Source: Endomychus coccineus (taxonomy: Eukaryota; Arthropoda; Insecta; Coleoptera; Endomychidae). Taken from it: a DNA stretch of 64,000 bases. The DNA lies in the NCBI GenBank assembly GCA_958510875.1, contig OY294067.1, forward strand, positions 259,099,736-259,163,735, read 5' to 3'. Below, piece after piece: positions 22,020-35,232 of the stretch. Numbering within the stretch: position 1 is the stretch's first letter; each line of letters starts with the position of its first letter. The translations under genes and the position numbers were made by a program. Under the pieces are notes generated by a model. That model was not told the origin of the DNA. It worked only from the letters and a program-made list of their open reading frames with translations, and ran no database searches.

Positions 22020-22930
22020 AAAAAAGACAGCAATATTTTTGTTTTCTATACTTTGAATACACCAGAGGGAAACTATAATGTTCGAAGAACATAGTGTTAT
22101 CCAGAGTTTGAATGTTGTTAGAGGAGAGAGGCATTATAATTTTTCTTGAAGGTTTGGAGATTACAGGCATACGGAAAGATCTCACTATGCAAAGAGTACC
22201 ACAACTTCTGGTAGGAAGAATTTCGGCAAGACTCCAGCTTGACAATAAAGGGTTGACTAGCTTGAGCTCGTCTAGTCCACCTATCTGGAAACTTTGGCAG
22301 ATGAGATTTCTGATGAACATCGTCCATGGAAATATTTATAGAACAGGAAGAGATCGATCACCTTCCTACGACGTTCTAGAGAGGTTAATGAATTCTTAAG
22401 TATGACATCATCAAAATCGTTGCCAGATCTCCATTAATTGCGTCAATCTGCTTCTGTCTTACTCCTCTGGCTTCATTGGATGGTATAAAGGCTCTAGATG
22501 AAAAATCAGTATGAAGTGTACCATCATCTGTGAAGCTGTGGACGATGCAGATAATCACTTCCAGCAGATCGTTGATATGTAGCAGAAACAAAGATGGTGC
22601 CAAGACAGATTCTTGTAGAATACCAGCATTGATGGCCATTGTATCGGAGGACACTTCGTCAACCACCACATGATGAGAACTATCTAAGGGGAAACTCAAT
22701 AGTGAGTGACCAAGAGGAGGTGGCAAACTATATGACGGTAGTTTTCAAAGAAGGCTTTGGTGCCAGACTTGGTCAAATGCCATAGTTCTTTTACATGGGC
22801 AAGCAGGTCTCCTGTTGATGTCTGCTGACGGAAGCCATACTGCCGGTCGATTCTGGAGCTCTCTAGGTATTGGATGAGCTCGATGCTGATTGCTTTCTCC
22901 ATCACTTTAGAGATCATAGATAATAGTTAC
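22020..22930 (-). pseudogene. jockey-type non-LTR reverse transcriptase, internally deleted
   Basis: Minus strand, same family as 1-1030. The upstream end reads MEKAISIELIQYLES and GFRQQTSTGDLLAHVKELW (22900-22760), RT fingers and palm. After a deletion comes a block with ESVLAPSLFLLHINDLLEV and the catalytic box HSFTDDGTLHT (about 22505-22545), FADD with Ala changed to Thr but both Asp kept. The region between about 22385 and 22330 lacks much of the thumb. The C-terminal sequence then follows (RTRRAQASQPFIVKLESC; FPYACNLQTFK) down to about 22120. Frameshifts and deletions make it inactive. Its 5' side abuts an oppositely oriented element at 22938. Confidence 0.8.
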
Positions 22931-22937
22931 TGAATAT

Positions 22938-24340
22938 CAGTCCACACAAAGCCACCATAGTAGCATTCACTCGTAAACGCAAATAAGGTTTGGGTCCTCT
23001 GAAGATTTGAGGAGAAACTGTACAGGTCAAAGAGGAAGTCAAATATCTCGGGGTGACACTAAACTCGAAACTGACTTGGGGAGAACATTTGCGAAAAGTA
23101 ATTGAAAGACCTCATTATTTTTGGCCAGACAGGCTCCTTCGGGAAAAAATGGGGGTTACGACCGAACATGCTCTACTGGTTGTATAACAAGGTTAAACTC
23201 GCAATAGCATACGCCTCTTTGGTAAGGTGCCCAAAACCACAAAGAGAAACCACGACAAGATTAATCAAGGTACAGAGACTTGCATGTCAGGGAATCACAG
23301 GGGCTTTAGAATCAACACCCACCGCAGCAATCGAGACACTACGGAGGCTACCTCTCCTCCAATTGGTACTCCAAAGAGAGACAAGACTTGGTGCCTTCAG
23401 AATACGAAATACACTGGAGAATGTTCACATTGGGCCAGGACACATAAGCATCGTGAAAATCGTGACCAGGGACGTGTTAGTAATGAAAACAGATCACATT
23501 CCAAAGTGATAATCTTTTAACAACTCATTCATGATATCAAAACCAGAAAGGACAAAATAGAAACATACAAACCGGGGCGACAGGGGAAGATGGGTCTAGA
23601 ACTGAAAAAGGTGCTGGTGTAGGAGTATACTCGAGAAACCCAAAAAGTGGCTTCAGCTTGGGTAAACACGTCTCTGTATTCCAAGCTGAGGTATATGCTC
23701 TCCTCCAATGTGTGAAGGAAAATAGTCGGGGAGCCATCGAAGATGAGCAGTGCTACATATTGACAGACAGTCAGGCTCCATTTAGGGCAATGAGAAGTCA
23801 GGAAGTGTAATTCCGTCTTGTATGAATAGGCAAAGAAGAACTTGAAATACTGGATCATCAGGGGACAGGCAATGGAAAAGCCGAAGAACTTGCAAGAAGA
23901 GGGCGGAGAACGCTCCCAGACCAGCACAGACCACGGGGCTACCAAGCCGTACTGCACGAAGGTCTTCAGAACACTGGATCATGGGAAACCACAAAGAATA
24001 ATGAGAAAAAATTCCAGGAAACGAAGATGGGAAGAAATATATCAAAGTTCCGTGTAACAAAAGAACGACAGGCCTATTAACACTAAATATGGAGAAGGTA
24101 AAAGTCGTAACAGGGCTCATGACTAGTCATGCGCCAGCAAAAGGGCACCTAAATAAAATGGAACTATACAATGGCGACCTCCCATGCAGACTTTGCGGTA
24201 AATGAGAGGCACTGAATCGCAAAAGACAGTCAATTTTCGGAAACCCTAACGGCGAACCAGAATTATACAGCTCCCGCTCAGTAGAAGACTTGTACAAACT
24301 CGTACAAGGTACAAAAATACTCGAGTGGATGTCGTAAAGA
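22938..24340 (+). pseudogene. Non-LTR retrotransposon with RNase H (C-terminal half), many frame breaks
   Basis: Plus-strand frames assemble into the C-terminal half of an RNase H-bearing non-LTR polyprotein. VKYLGVTLNSKLTWGEHL-like sequence is at about 23035-23090 and WGLRPNMLYWLYNKVKLAI at 23150-23205. KVQRLACQGITGALESTPTA follows at about 23270-23330. An RNase H part then reads VFQAEVYALLQCVKENSRG (about 23675-23735) and ILTDSQAPFRAMRS (about 23755-23795), with the acidic residues of the fold recognisable. A Cys-bearing block CRLCGK near 24185 is followed by the tail to about 24340. This matches the R1/LOA-type layout; the clade is uncertain. Stops and frameshifts are frequent. Confidence 0.75.
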
Positions 24341-24472
24341 AACAAAACAAAGACGAGATACAATAGGCCAGCAAGTCTGAGACAATAGTCAGACAAGCCT
24401 ACAAAGGGGGTGAAGTTTCCAGTGAGTATGTCTGGAATGGTGACTCTCACAGTAGACCATGATACCCAATGG

Positions 24473-24692
<220 letters not shown>

Positions 24693-26345
24693 CTGGCGAA
24701 GCACTACTATTCAGATTAGTTTTATGACCAGCATAAGGATATCTTCTTCAGACACTGAGTTGAGTTGGACTAAATCACCTTATTTTCGTACAAATAAGCT
24801 ATTCCTGAAGTTTCGTCCATTCTTTACTGACCATTCTGTATATTAATAATCACATAATGATAGCAATCAAGCATTCAACTATAATTTCAAGATTCCATAA
24901 TATATCGCTTTTGCTTCCCTATGCTGAATTCCTAGCCATTACTGTTTTTTCTGATTCCGAAAAGTTGGAGACATTATCATTTAAAAATAAGATAGGATGT
25001 ACGGGGCAAATTGAAATCGTGACTGGATAATAGTTATCTGTATGTTGCGTTAGCGGTTTAATTGCCTCAATACCATTTTAATTGCATGTAGTCTTTCAAG
25101 TACACACATGTAAGTTTGTAGTTACGATGACACCAGAACTAGTTACTGTTACTCACGAACTTATGACTTTGACCATACCCAGCGAATCTATAGCTTGTAA
25201 TTACGCGTTTTTATTAACACCTCCATATTTAACTCAACTTCGAAATACATTCGCAATGCTTGTAATAACGATGTGGGTGTTTGGTTGTAATAAATCATGC
25301 AGATGCAGGCGCAATTCGCAACTATTATGTAAGTGCATTTAACACACAAGGTTATTGAATTAGAGAAATCACGTAAATAGAAAATACCTACGTGAATTCG
25401 AAATCCAGTAGAATCCTGTAAGTTGTAGCTCTCCTACACAAGTAACATTTATTATCAAGGTAATGAGCGTCGTCTCTTATAGTCAAAAAAACGACGCTTT
25501 CTGTCTTCAACTTTCATTGGAAAATACCTGACCTAAAACCACATGCAATCTTATTGTTAGATAGAATAAGCATCGTAAACCAGTCCCTTTGCAATTTTTT
25601 ACCCCTTTTTGGGTCAAATATATGAATTTTATGGCTTATGTTTTCGGGTGTGCTGAAGAAGAATATGGGTGTCAGAATTCACCTAGGAGTGGCTGGCTTG
25701 TTATTGGCGGATTTTAGATGTCCAAAATCACCAGAATTGACGTTTCTCCGATATTTAAAGAGAGAAATAAGCTAATGGGCAATCATGAGATGAAAAAAGT
25801 TGTACGGCATTATTTAATGCAAAATGATACTGGTTAGAAGTTTTCCGAAGCTAAGGGCCCCATTATAGGACCAATTTTGTCCATTTTTTCATGGAAATCA
25901 AATGTTTGGTTAATTGTAACTAAATCGACGAATTCACGCTTTATCATGTTATTTTTCGTTTGAATCGGTAGTACCTTTTATGAACTACGATATGCGTTGT
26001 TGATTTTTTTGGTATTTGCAAAGGGGAGCTCTGCAATTGGACATTTATAAAAATCGTAGTTGCGCAATTGCGGGGCGTATAATGGGTATTTTGACTCAAT
26101 CCAAAATGCAAATTGGAGCTCTTGAAGCTCTCCATCCAACAACCATTTTGGTTCACATGGGGTCAGTCAGGCGCTGATTGAAAAAAAAAACTACTCCGAA
26201 AAAATGAGAAACTCTTGAGGCTAGAAAGTTGGGATCTAGAAATAAATATCGGGGATAGATAGCTCATATTCACCAGAAAAATATCTACTTTTATTGGAAA
26301 CTATACAATAATTCAACGTTAATTTTACATCATTGACTAAATTCA
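24693..26345. other. No gene identified
   Basis: The open frames at 25082-25342 (plus) and 25944-26156 (minus) show no domain, signal or codon pattern I would trust. Confidence 0.4.
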
Positions 26346-26562
26346 CTAAAGTTCCTCATTCATTTTGTCTCCATATATCTGTCTTGGGTTTTCACAAGCA
26401 CCAAACTCAACGCGATTTCTATCCAATAATTCGAACAAAGTTCGCTGAGGTTGTCGTCTTTCGGGATACATGTTCAAATACATTTCCGTTGTGTTGATAC
26501 CATTTATATCGTTTTTGTAGCAAAATCTTATCATATCCTGTTTTTCTTCATTGGCAAACTAC
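26346..26562 (-). pseudogene. Helix-turn-helix (DUF4817-like) fragment of a transposase
   Basis: An open minus-strand frame, preceded by a stop two codons after a potential ATG, reads ANEEKQDMIRFCYKNDINGI followed by MYPERRQPQRTLFELLDRN. This is the pattern of the DUF4817 domain (acidic helix, Tyr, NxRRxP turn, TF..L helix) at the N-terminus of some insect IS630/Tc1-like transposases. The frame ends at 26346, long before any catalytic domain. Homology is judged by eye only. Confidence 0.5.
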
Positions 26563-26975
26563 ATTTTTAACGAATCAGTGTTTAAGAGGGTAGCAAAACG
26601 GATAGGAAAAATGAAAGCCTACTAAGATACGAAAACTTATTCCTCAATATTTATGATTTTTGGACATGATGATTTGAGAAAAACGGAACATCTTAGAGGA
26701 TTTTCGACTCCGCCGAAAGATGAAACTCAAAATGAAAATGTGCTTATAGATTTTTTCTAACCTTTGAAAAAAAACTCGTAATAAAAACGAAAACCGTAAA
26801 TTTCAGTGTTTCCGACACATTTTCGGGAGTACCACAGATAACTTCACTTGTTGAACCGATAGTTTAGGGCTCACCGATACGCAAAACTTCTCCAATTGAA
26901 ACAGTTTCCTATCTTTTATTGTTTCCGAGATCTCAATGATGAGAGTCGAATTTGAAACACCCGGTATAATATTTT
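26346..26975 (-). mobile_element. 5' part of a DUF4817-type Tc1/IS630-like transposon
   Basis: The minus strand starts near 26975 with ACCGGGTGTTTCA, a terminal sequence style common in this transposon group, and runs into a helix-turn-helix reading frame at 26560-26346. The catalytic part and 3' end are absent. The left boundary is not sharp. Confidence 0.5.
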
Positions 26976-27347
26976 TCTGATGATCAATCTTCGTAACTTG
27001 TTTTAACTGTAGTAAGAAAATTAATGAATTTGTAAATGTTATCTTTAGGATAACCATTTGATATTAAAATTTCTTTTGTTTTAGTAATTGATATTGCTCT
27101 TAGTTCAGGAGAAATGTAACATCATAATACTGTATTGGGTAGGTATTAAATTCATAGAAAATATTTTGAAATGTATCAAAACAACCTAGATATTGAACTA
27201 AGTAGAAATGTAAGAAATATAATATTGTAATGAGTGTTTGAATAACACAGAAAAGCCAATTTCATCTATTAGATCATTCCAAATATCGATTTAATATAAC
27301 GTCATATATATGTGATAAGCCTTAACATTTCCTCATAATACACTATA

Positions 27348-28394
27348 CGAGGGTAAGGTGAAAAGCTTCTGAAACATAAGACAGATGGCGCCACAATCGA
27401 AAATTCCATGTGACATTTTTGATATACCATTTTTGACTAGAACGCATTACAATTTTAACATCAATATGTCATTCAGTTCTGTTTTGACACCCATCGAAAG
27501 CAAGTAACCTTGAAATTTGGATAAAAGTGAACTTCGCGGTTTGATCAAACATTATTTCTTGCGTGGAAGAAAAATTAGGCAAATCAAAGAATGGTTTGTT
27601 AAATATTATGGAGACTGTTCATCATCGATTGGAATGATTCACAACATGGATGCCGCTATTGCTCTCTGCTGACAACAAGCGCGACCGTGTGACAACTTCA
27701 AAGGAGTGTTTGGCGATGTTCAAGCGCTATAAGAAGGACTTTTTGCGCCGTTTGGTAACCGTGGAAGAAACATGGATCCGTCGTACCATACCAGAGACTA
27801 AAGAACATTCGAAACAGTGAACTTGCCCTCGCGAATCGATCCGAAGAAAGCCAAAGTGGATTTGTCTGCTAACAGTCACGTCGACAGTTTTTTGGAATGC
27901 TCACGTTATCGTCCATACCGATTACCTTGAAAAGAGCAAAACGATCAACTACGTATATTATGCAGAGCTGTTGCATCGATCCGACGCCGATTTGAAGCGA
28001 AAGCGACCGTATTTGCGAAGAAAAAAAGTGATCTTCAACAGGACAATGCACCGGCGCACAGGTTCTCAGTCGCAATGTGAATTGTGTGAATTGCCGACGA
28101 ATTGGTTTGTCACCCACAATATTCTCAAGATTTGGCCCCCTTTCGATTTTTATCTCATTCCAAACTTGAAGAAATAGTTTGGCGGAAAGCGATGAGTTCA
28201 TCGCTGGAACAAACGCCTATTTTGAAGAAATGCCGAAATCGTATTATTTGGAAGGAATCGAAAGATTAGAAAACGTTGGACTTGATGTTTCGGGCTACGG
28301 GGCTACAAGGAGATTATGTTGAGAAGTAAAATAAGTTTTGACCAAATAAATCATTTCTTGTTTCATTTTTCAGGGTCTTCTCACCTTGTCCTCG
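27348..28394 (+). mobile_element. mariner element with both terminal repeats and TA flanks
   Basis: Left end CGAGGGTAAGGTGAAAAG at 27348 and right end CTCACCTTGTCCTCG ending at 28394 are inverted repeats, flanked by TA at 27346-27347 and 28395-28396. At 1047 bp it is about 0.2 kb shorter than a complete mariner, from internal deletion. Confidence 0.85.
27512..28329 (+). pseudogene. mariner transposase, decayed
   Basis: Starts where the ATG should be (now TTG, about 27515) and reads LDKSELRGLIKHYF. A deletion removes much of the HTH region after IGMIHN (27625-27650). It continues at the segment before the first catalytic block (LLSADNKRDRVTTSKECLAMF; RRLVTVEETWI at about 27750-27780, where the catalytic Asp of VDETW has become Glu). 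The second-Asp block is frameshifted near 28030-28050. The third block reads NILKIWPPFDFYL near 28115-28160 with its Asp lost. The terminus VEK and stop are at 28329. All three catalytic sites are damaged. Confidence 0.75.
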
Positions 28395-28396
28395 TA

Positions 28397-30084
28397 ACGC
28401 ACTACCGATTCAAAGTTTGTGCAGTTTTTACACAAAACGTCTGCAGTCGCATTTATTAGTAATATTCATGCATCCTCTTCTACAAATCAACTTTTGGTGA
28501 ACATTCAATAAAATATTCAACTTCAAAACAAGACTCATATTGTACTCAGGAACCTCAATACCCGCAATAACTACTTAATACCTGTATATACATACCAATG
28601 GTTCAAGAATATAAATCATAATATGTATGTATATATTATATAATAATTGAGACACTACTATAAATCAAATTCTAAGTATGGTCTTTCAACGTATTGAGGT
28701 CTACTTATTACGTTGTTTCTATAATATGGAGTTCAACTTCTCTCGAGATTTACAGCTGATGTCACTGAGGTTAATTGAGATAATAATGCGAAAGTGAGGT
28801 AAAAATAATAAGTAACTCGCAGAACACGTTCCACAAATTACTATTCTAACTAATATTGAACCCTTGACGACCTCGTTACATAGCAAAAAAACGGAAAAAT
28901 ATTTCACAGTTGGAACTATTTTGAAGGAATACCGTTAGTTTTATAACACCTAATCTACATAAAAATTTCTTTAACGTTTATCATAACGGTGAACTCTCGA
29001 AAAGTAAATTGCCCAAGACCAGACCTGTGTAAATATTCTCACCTTTATGGTTCGAAGTGCAAAGTAATTTGTAAAATTCCACACATTGTGTTAATGTGAG
29101 CATTCCATGCAGGTTTGTGCATGGAACATAGGTGTGGTAGATTATACGACTGACCATAAATCCAAAACTTTTGAAGCTCAGACTATCGGAAACGCGTTGT
29201 TTGCCTACCAATATGTGCTTACCATGTTAATGCCTACCTAAATATTATGTAATAACATTCTTGTAGTGTTAAGATATACTAGCGTAGAACAACAATAATT
29301 CATCGTTGATAATGCGGAGGCTACGAATTTTAAAAATACCTGATGTGGTATATGTTGAAATGTTGCGTTATGAAAAATCGTGATTTCTAATATTTAACTG
29401 AACATCGATATAGGAGCGGATATTCAAGCTGTTTCACAGCTTGTATGAAGCAGAATATTGATGAGTTCCAACTAGTATATCCATATATCTACCATAAATT
29501 CGTTCAGTTTCTTACAATTGAGGAGTCTTACTATATCGATTGACAGGCTTGGGCTGTTAATGAGTGACTGGCGTGAATATGTTTTGGTGGTCATGAAACA
29601 CTTTGTTAAAGATGATACTTAATATAATTTATTAAGGTTTCAGATCTCTGCTGCTGCTCAATATTACCCCGGTAAATTGAATCAAGTAGGTTTTGGAAAT
29701 GCTATCTGAAGAACATAATGTTGGCCTACTTGTGAAACCTTCAATGTCTCTTCTTGAAAACTTTTCAGGAGGAAGGAAAAACCATTTATTTTCATTGGGG
29801 AAATACGCTAGTGAGGTAAAGCTTAAGTTTATCAATAGAACGAATGGATTTATTATTCTCACATAAAAATTTGTTAAACATATTTTTCTATGGGACGTAG
29901 GAGGTTTCTACAGACAAATTTAAACTAAAATGGAACTTAGGCGTTTCAATTGTTTTTGTTCATATCAAAATTTACCAAGGTTCCTGATTAAAATAAAGAC
30001 AAAAAAAGCTAGCCAGCTTTATTTCCAATTACCCACCCCCCTTCATCAGTCTTTCGTAGACTTTTATACAGTACTCGTTTTTGT
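28397..30084. other. No gene seen
   Basis: AT-rich single-copy-looking sequence. None of the short frames carries a recognisable motif. Confidence 0.4.
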
Positions 30085-30657
30085 CGCTTCAATTTATTTT
30101 GTTCTCTACTCCACCGCTGCCTATAGGGTTTTCTCTTCCGTTTGATACCCTCAGTTGGATTCAAATCTTCTCTGAAGCCTCTGAATCTATCGATGCGTTG
30201 TTTTCAAGATTTTCACTTGATTTATATCCTTCATCATCACTATTTTCAATTTGTCCTGACTCTTGTTTAGTCTTCTCTATCTTCTTACTTTCAATATTAT
30301 CTGTAGAAACTAACGATTTCTAGGCTATTATTTCTGTAGGTACGTGAACTTTCCATTTTTTCTTTTATATTCAGACCGATTATTGCACATTCTTCCATTA
30401 AATGATTCATTGTTGATTTTTCTTAATTTGTAGTATCTAAATGCGATAAATCAAAACAGCTTTCATGATTCCCAAGTTCATATAGGGCGCTGTATGCTGC
30501 GTTTACCCTCGCTCAATTCAAGTAAATCTTGATCTTCGGTCAGTGACAAAATTCGTTTTATATTTCTGACTATCAAGTCCGTTGTTGAAGGTTCATCTGT
30601 CTTAAGTACCATGTTTATAATAACTCTACCCTTTGATACTCCAGGTGGTTGCAACAC
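30085..30657 (-). pseudogene. Unrecognised coding remnant with acidic then Arg/Lys-rich segment and a splice-acceptor-like 5' edge
   Basis: I do not recognise the protein. On the minus strand, CATTGTTGTTTTCCTCTCTCAG-type sequence ends at 30658, a good 3' splice site. It is followed by an open stretch QPPGVSKGRVIINMVLKTD through LSLTEDQDLLELSEG. After one frame change comes LYELGNHESCFDLSHLDTT (to about 30425), then MNHLMEECAIIGLNIKEKM. After another change comes an acidic stretch (ENSDDEGYKSSENLEN, about 30205-30255). A last shift gives a basic stretch (GIKRKRKPYRQRWSREQN, about 30110-30165). At least three frameshifts and one in-frame stop are needed. Basic RKRxP..W segments occur near the N-terminus of some insect transposon-derived proteins, so a mobile or domesticated origin is possible. 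A host exon pair is the alternative. Confidence 0.4.
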
Positions 30658-31119
30658 CTGAGAGAGGAAAACAACAATGATTGTCATGTTAAACAATAAA
30701 CATAAATTACAAGACACCTCATTTTTGACTTCAGCCTAAATTGAAGTGTTGAAACAAATGCTCCTAAGTACTGCAGTAATCGAATAAAATGGAACCACAA
30801 AACCTTCTTCTCTAGTCGGCAAGCCAAAACGATATTTTCTTGAAAGTTTTCGTTACACCAAGACTACAAATATGTGAAAAGTGTTCACGTACCTTATTCT
30901 TAACACAATTTTTAATTTTTTCTTCAATTTGGTATTAAATCATCAACAAAATAAAACACCATTTACCGGCAGCGCCAAAAATAACTTATAAATTATTCAG
31001 ACATAGGAGGTTCTGCTCAACGTTTTGACACGAGTTAACTTAGATGGTTTTGATATCCACTACTATAGATGGCGTAATAATGCAGTATAAGGATGTTGCT
31101 TCAAAGCATTTCCAATGAT

Positions 31120-32080
31120 CAAAAACCTGAAAATCAGCTAACGATGACTTGGGAGGTTCTGCAAATGGCGAAACGTGAACCTACATACTTTTTCAGGCGC
31201 AGAATACATCCGGAAATCTGAAACTGTTATGAAATAAAAATTTTGAATTAATTCCGTGCAACAACAATTAACACATTCTGAATTGTGGTTCAATAATCTA
31301 TGAACTGGACTATTAAACGGAGTTGTTTTATATCTAAATGGTGAAGCTGAATTCGCCGAGGTATACCTATTTGTTTGAGTGGGTTTTCTGTATATGTCGA
31401 AATTCAAGTGATTACCATCTTTTATAATGTTGATATCAAGGAAAGGAAGCTTATTATCTGTTTCTATTTCGACAGTGAATCTCAGTGAATCAAATAGACT
31501 TTTAAGAGTGTACAAAAAGCCACGTTAACCAGAATCTTTACTTGTAATCGCGAAAATGTCTTCAACATATCCATACCAAACTATTGAGAACTGACTGTTT
31601 TGATTTTAAGGAGGTTTCAAGTACGCTTAGAAAAATATTGGCCAAAAAAGGAGATAGTGGATTGTCCATTGTCCATCCGCTTGTTTGTTTATAGTAATTT
31701 TTGTTAAAAGTGAAATTATTTCGCTCCATACATGAAGAGGTAGGGATCACGTATCCTGTTCAGTCTCTATCGGGAATATTAATATTTGCAAGTCATTTCT
31801 TCAGAATGTTTATAAGCTCAGCTGGAGTGTTAGTAAATAATGGAACAACATCATAAGAAACGAGATTATCACCAGGTTCAAGTTTTAAATCTTCCAATTT
31901 TACAATAAGTTTCAAATAATTTCACACAGACAAAGTTGGTGCTGCTCGGAAGTTGCTAAATTGAATATTTTACATTTATAACTTTTTTCTGAAAATTTTA
32001 TATTGTAATAGAAAACCGTTTAATTTTTTGACGTTTTCAATTTCATATTTGCCTAATGAACTGTTATTGTGCGCTCGAGT
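31120..32080 (-). pseudogene. Penelope-like reverse transcriptase remnant
   Basis: Same family as 59.5-60.7 kb (near-identical stretches, for example the TLPFLD-encoding block at about 31440-31470). Minus-strand reading gives, in order, VSYDVVPLFTNTP (about 31860-31820) and MERNNFTFNKNYYKQTSG (about 31735-31680). Next is NPLSPFLANIFLSVLETS, where the usual MGNPLSP begins MDNPLSP. Then FTVEIETDNKLPFLDINII and FDIYRKPTQTNRYTSAN follow (31480-31350). The YxDD catalytic segment near 31560 is frame-disrupted (SLVWIC frame). No GIY-YIG endonuclease is visible downstream. Several frameshifts make it dead. Confidence 0.8.
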
Positions 32081-35000
32081 TTTTATTTTAATAAATCATC
32101 AAAATATACCATTGTTTTAATAACTCCACCATAAATTCACGAGACTTTTTCTCAATGTCTGTATGAGTGTTTTGAAAAGAGGTGTCCGCAATTGAGGGTT
32201 AAATGGGATATAATATGCCATCATCTTCAGCGGCCTCACATCACGTCAAATGGTTAGTAACCAAGTTTTTAAAATTTCCCTCTTAATCGACGGAGCATGT
32301 ATAAAGCGGTGGGATTTTACACGCATTCTCGGACAATCTGAATGATTCGAGCCGCTCATACTCGAACGAAAATCATTTACAAATTACTCTTCATATAAGG
32401 TATATTATGATTTCCGAGAAAATTTCTAATCCATTGAACCAACAAGAAGCTGTGAACGTGGAAAGTTACCAGTGATTTGTCACTGGTTTGTTTTCATGTT
32501 GTGATGCTATAAAGAAACGCAATGATATAAATTGCACACTCTTACAAAAGGAAATTGGAAATGTAAGACAAGATGCGTAATGCGTTTATGCAGTTCCTCT
32601 TTCACATGACAATGAGGTATTACAAGCAGAATCCGGCTCGAGGAATTGTTTAGGAAGTTGTTTTACCGTGAATTGTAAAAAGGCATTCCTTGTATTACGC
32701 TTTCTACCATTCTAGTTACTTACGTACGACTATTGTAAAAACGCACACAAAACAGATTTTATGTATGCAGTTCCTCCTTCCTGTTTCAGCTAATAGAAAA
32801 CCATTCATTCCATTCTTTGCTCACTCGCGTTCAATGATAATTAACATTTTACAAATAGTGTGGTCTTAGCACAAGAACTCGGTTCAAAGATTTTTCTAAT
32901 GATTTCTTGGTCTTGATAACATTGAAGAATGCACATTATTCTCATGCGAATGTCTGTTACGGATTAGCGAAACTGATGTCAACGTTCTCATCTTGATCAT
33001 TTCAACCTCATAATATGAACAAACCGAAGTCATTAGACCATTAGTACCTAAACCTATCAACATTGTGAAATTAGAAATATGTATTCCAAAGTTAAATTGT
33101 TGGATTGTTGCTGTTTCTACTAAACATTAAATCGACAAAACTGTACGTATTTAGAGTGCGCTTAATGATTGTTTATTGGAGATCTGATATGAGCATTATC
33201 ATGTACCCCAAATTAGGAGAGCATAACATTCCTCATAGGATATCGAATTGTAACGCTTCGACAGATCTGATCAATAATAATGTTGAATAAAAACGTATTC
33301 ATCACTGTTTCCGAAATATTGGCTCGGGTAAAAGCTCTGAATACCGATAGCCCCATTCTGGAACATCCAAGTTCCATCAATTTTTAAACAAATTCTCTTT
33401 GCAGATATATTTTATAATTCAGACAGAATCGCCTTTTGCACTCGAAACCAATGTTACACAAATTTACCCGTAGCGACTCAATGCAGCATTTAATAGATTG
33501 TATGCATGTAATTCTTCTTTTAAAGTCTGCAGCGATATATGTTTATCTATGATACAAATGAAACAATGAACATACACCGACAATGATTGGCATATGTACT
33601 TACTAGTTACGATGTTTGTACATATAGTTAACCATATTCCTTATTGCTGCCTCATCAAAATTTATTACATTATATTCCTCACAAGTGAACTGTGGACTTT
33701 CAACATACTTGAAACCTGAAGATGGATATCAAAATAACCACTTGCAAGGAAAAAACAGAACCACGAAAGAACACATGCAGTTCCTACTTTCCTCACTGCT
33801 TTTGCGATCTGCAAAATTTAGATCTGTACGAGTACGACCAATAAGAACGGCGCATTTGTCTCCACAGTGGGTTACATCAATATCCTGTACCATGTAAGGC
33901 TTGAACGTTCAATCATGACATCACAAGCCATAAGCTATGTTGCAGCTTACATGAGAACTTCCTTTTTAAATAGGGCTGTCAGACGTGAACAGAGTCCCTA
34001 GTTGCACCCGATTTGTTTTGTTTACTAGAAAAAACCAAAATTTCAAAACAAAAATTATGCATATAATTTACGAGTTATTATTTCTACTCTATGAATTATG
34101 ATAATTTCCAATTACTGCATGTATTTACTTAATGTTCTACTTTTACTTGGAGATTCTAATTGATCGTTACTTCTTGAGCAATAATCATTCAACAATATGT
34201 TACTTGTGCATTTAATAATGAGGTAAGTAATATCTTTTCCTGTGTGACTTTCTCAACCAACAATTTTGAAGACAGTCCTCTCCTGTTATACTCTTTAAGA
34301 CTATGTCAAAAAAAAAACATACTTTTAATTAAAATTATAAGAAATATATGAGCAATAGCCACCAAAATGAGAAATAATAATTTATTCAAAGTCATGTGAA
34401 GAGTAAGTCCCGTATAATATATTTATTGAATACCTTAAGGGCTAATTTAACATTTTGACGTTCCAAATTTGCAGGTTGAAGTGCTTCGAAATTTAAAGAA
34501 TACAAAAATTAACAATTTCACATTTCTTTTACAGCATAAATTGAGGCAATGTTCTCGTCTACCTAGTCAAAATTGGGATAATCCATAATTTGATTTGGTT
34601 TTAAATTTAGACAACTATTCCTTATACATTTGAGAATGTGAATCAAATCTAATTTAAAACATTGCTTCCTCCTAACTGGATCTCTGAGGAAACTTCTCAT
34701 TGGAAAACTAGTTTTGTCAGAATTTGTACAGTTAATAAAGGTACAACCAAGCATGATTGGTTATTGCAACTAAAAATACAAAAAATGAAATAACGTCAGT
34801 TGTTGAAATAAGAAGCCTAATCTAATAAATAGATTAATTTGATTATATAATATAATAATTCATAATAATTAATCAACACAGGTAAACCTACCTACACTTA
34901 TTTGTCAAAAGTTATTAACCTACATAACTAATCTCGAAAAAGAACATATAGTCCGGTCAATCTAGACCAAAAAATGAGAGTGAAGATACATAAAATCGCA

Positions 35001-35230
35001 ACAAGCTGAAAATCAGTAAAATTGTTCAGAACATAATTATAAATAATATTTAAAAGTTCCTCATCATTCCCGTGTACGGAAAAAATTTTATTCGAGGTCA
35101 AAGGTCAAAAAAATGAGTCTTTCGTGATTTTCAGTCTGTATTATCTTTGTACAAAACAAATGAGTTGCATTATTTGACAAAACATGGCGGAACCAATCAA
35201 AAATCGGACAACTGTTGTCGCCACTGTCTT
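32081..35230. other. About 3 kb without a recognised gene
   Basis: No coding region I can support. A short phrase ATGCAGTTCCT plus a pyrimidine run occurs three times (about 32588, 32765, 33776), always after purine-rich sequence. Its meaning is unclear. Confidence 0.4.
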
Positions 35231-35232
35231 GT

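Noticed and set aside
25082..25342. 86-codon ORF with Thr/Leu-rich start
   Set aside because: No recognisable family and no signal beyond chance openness.
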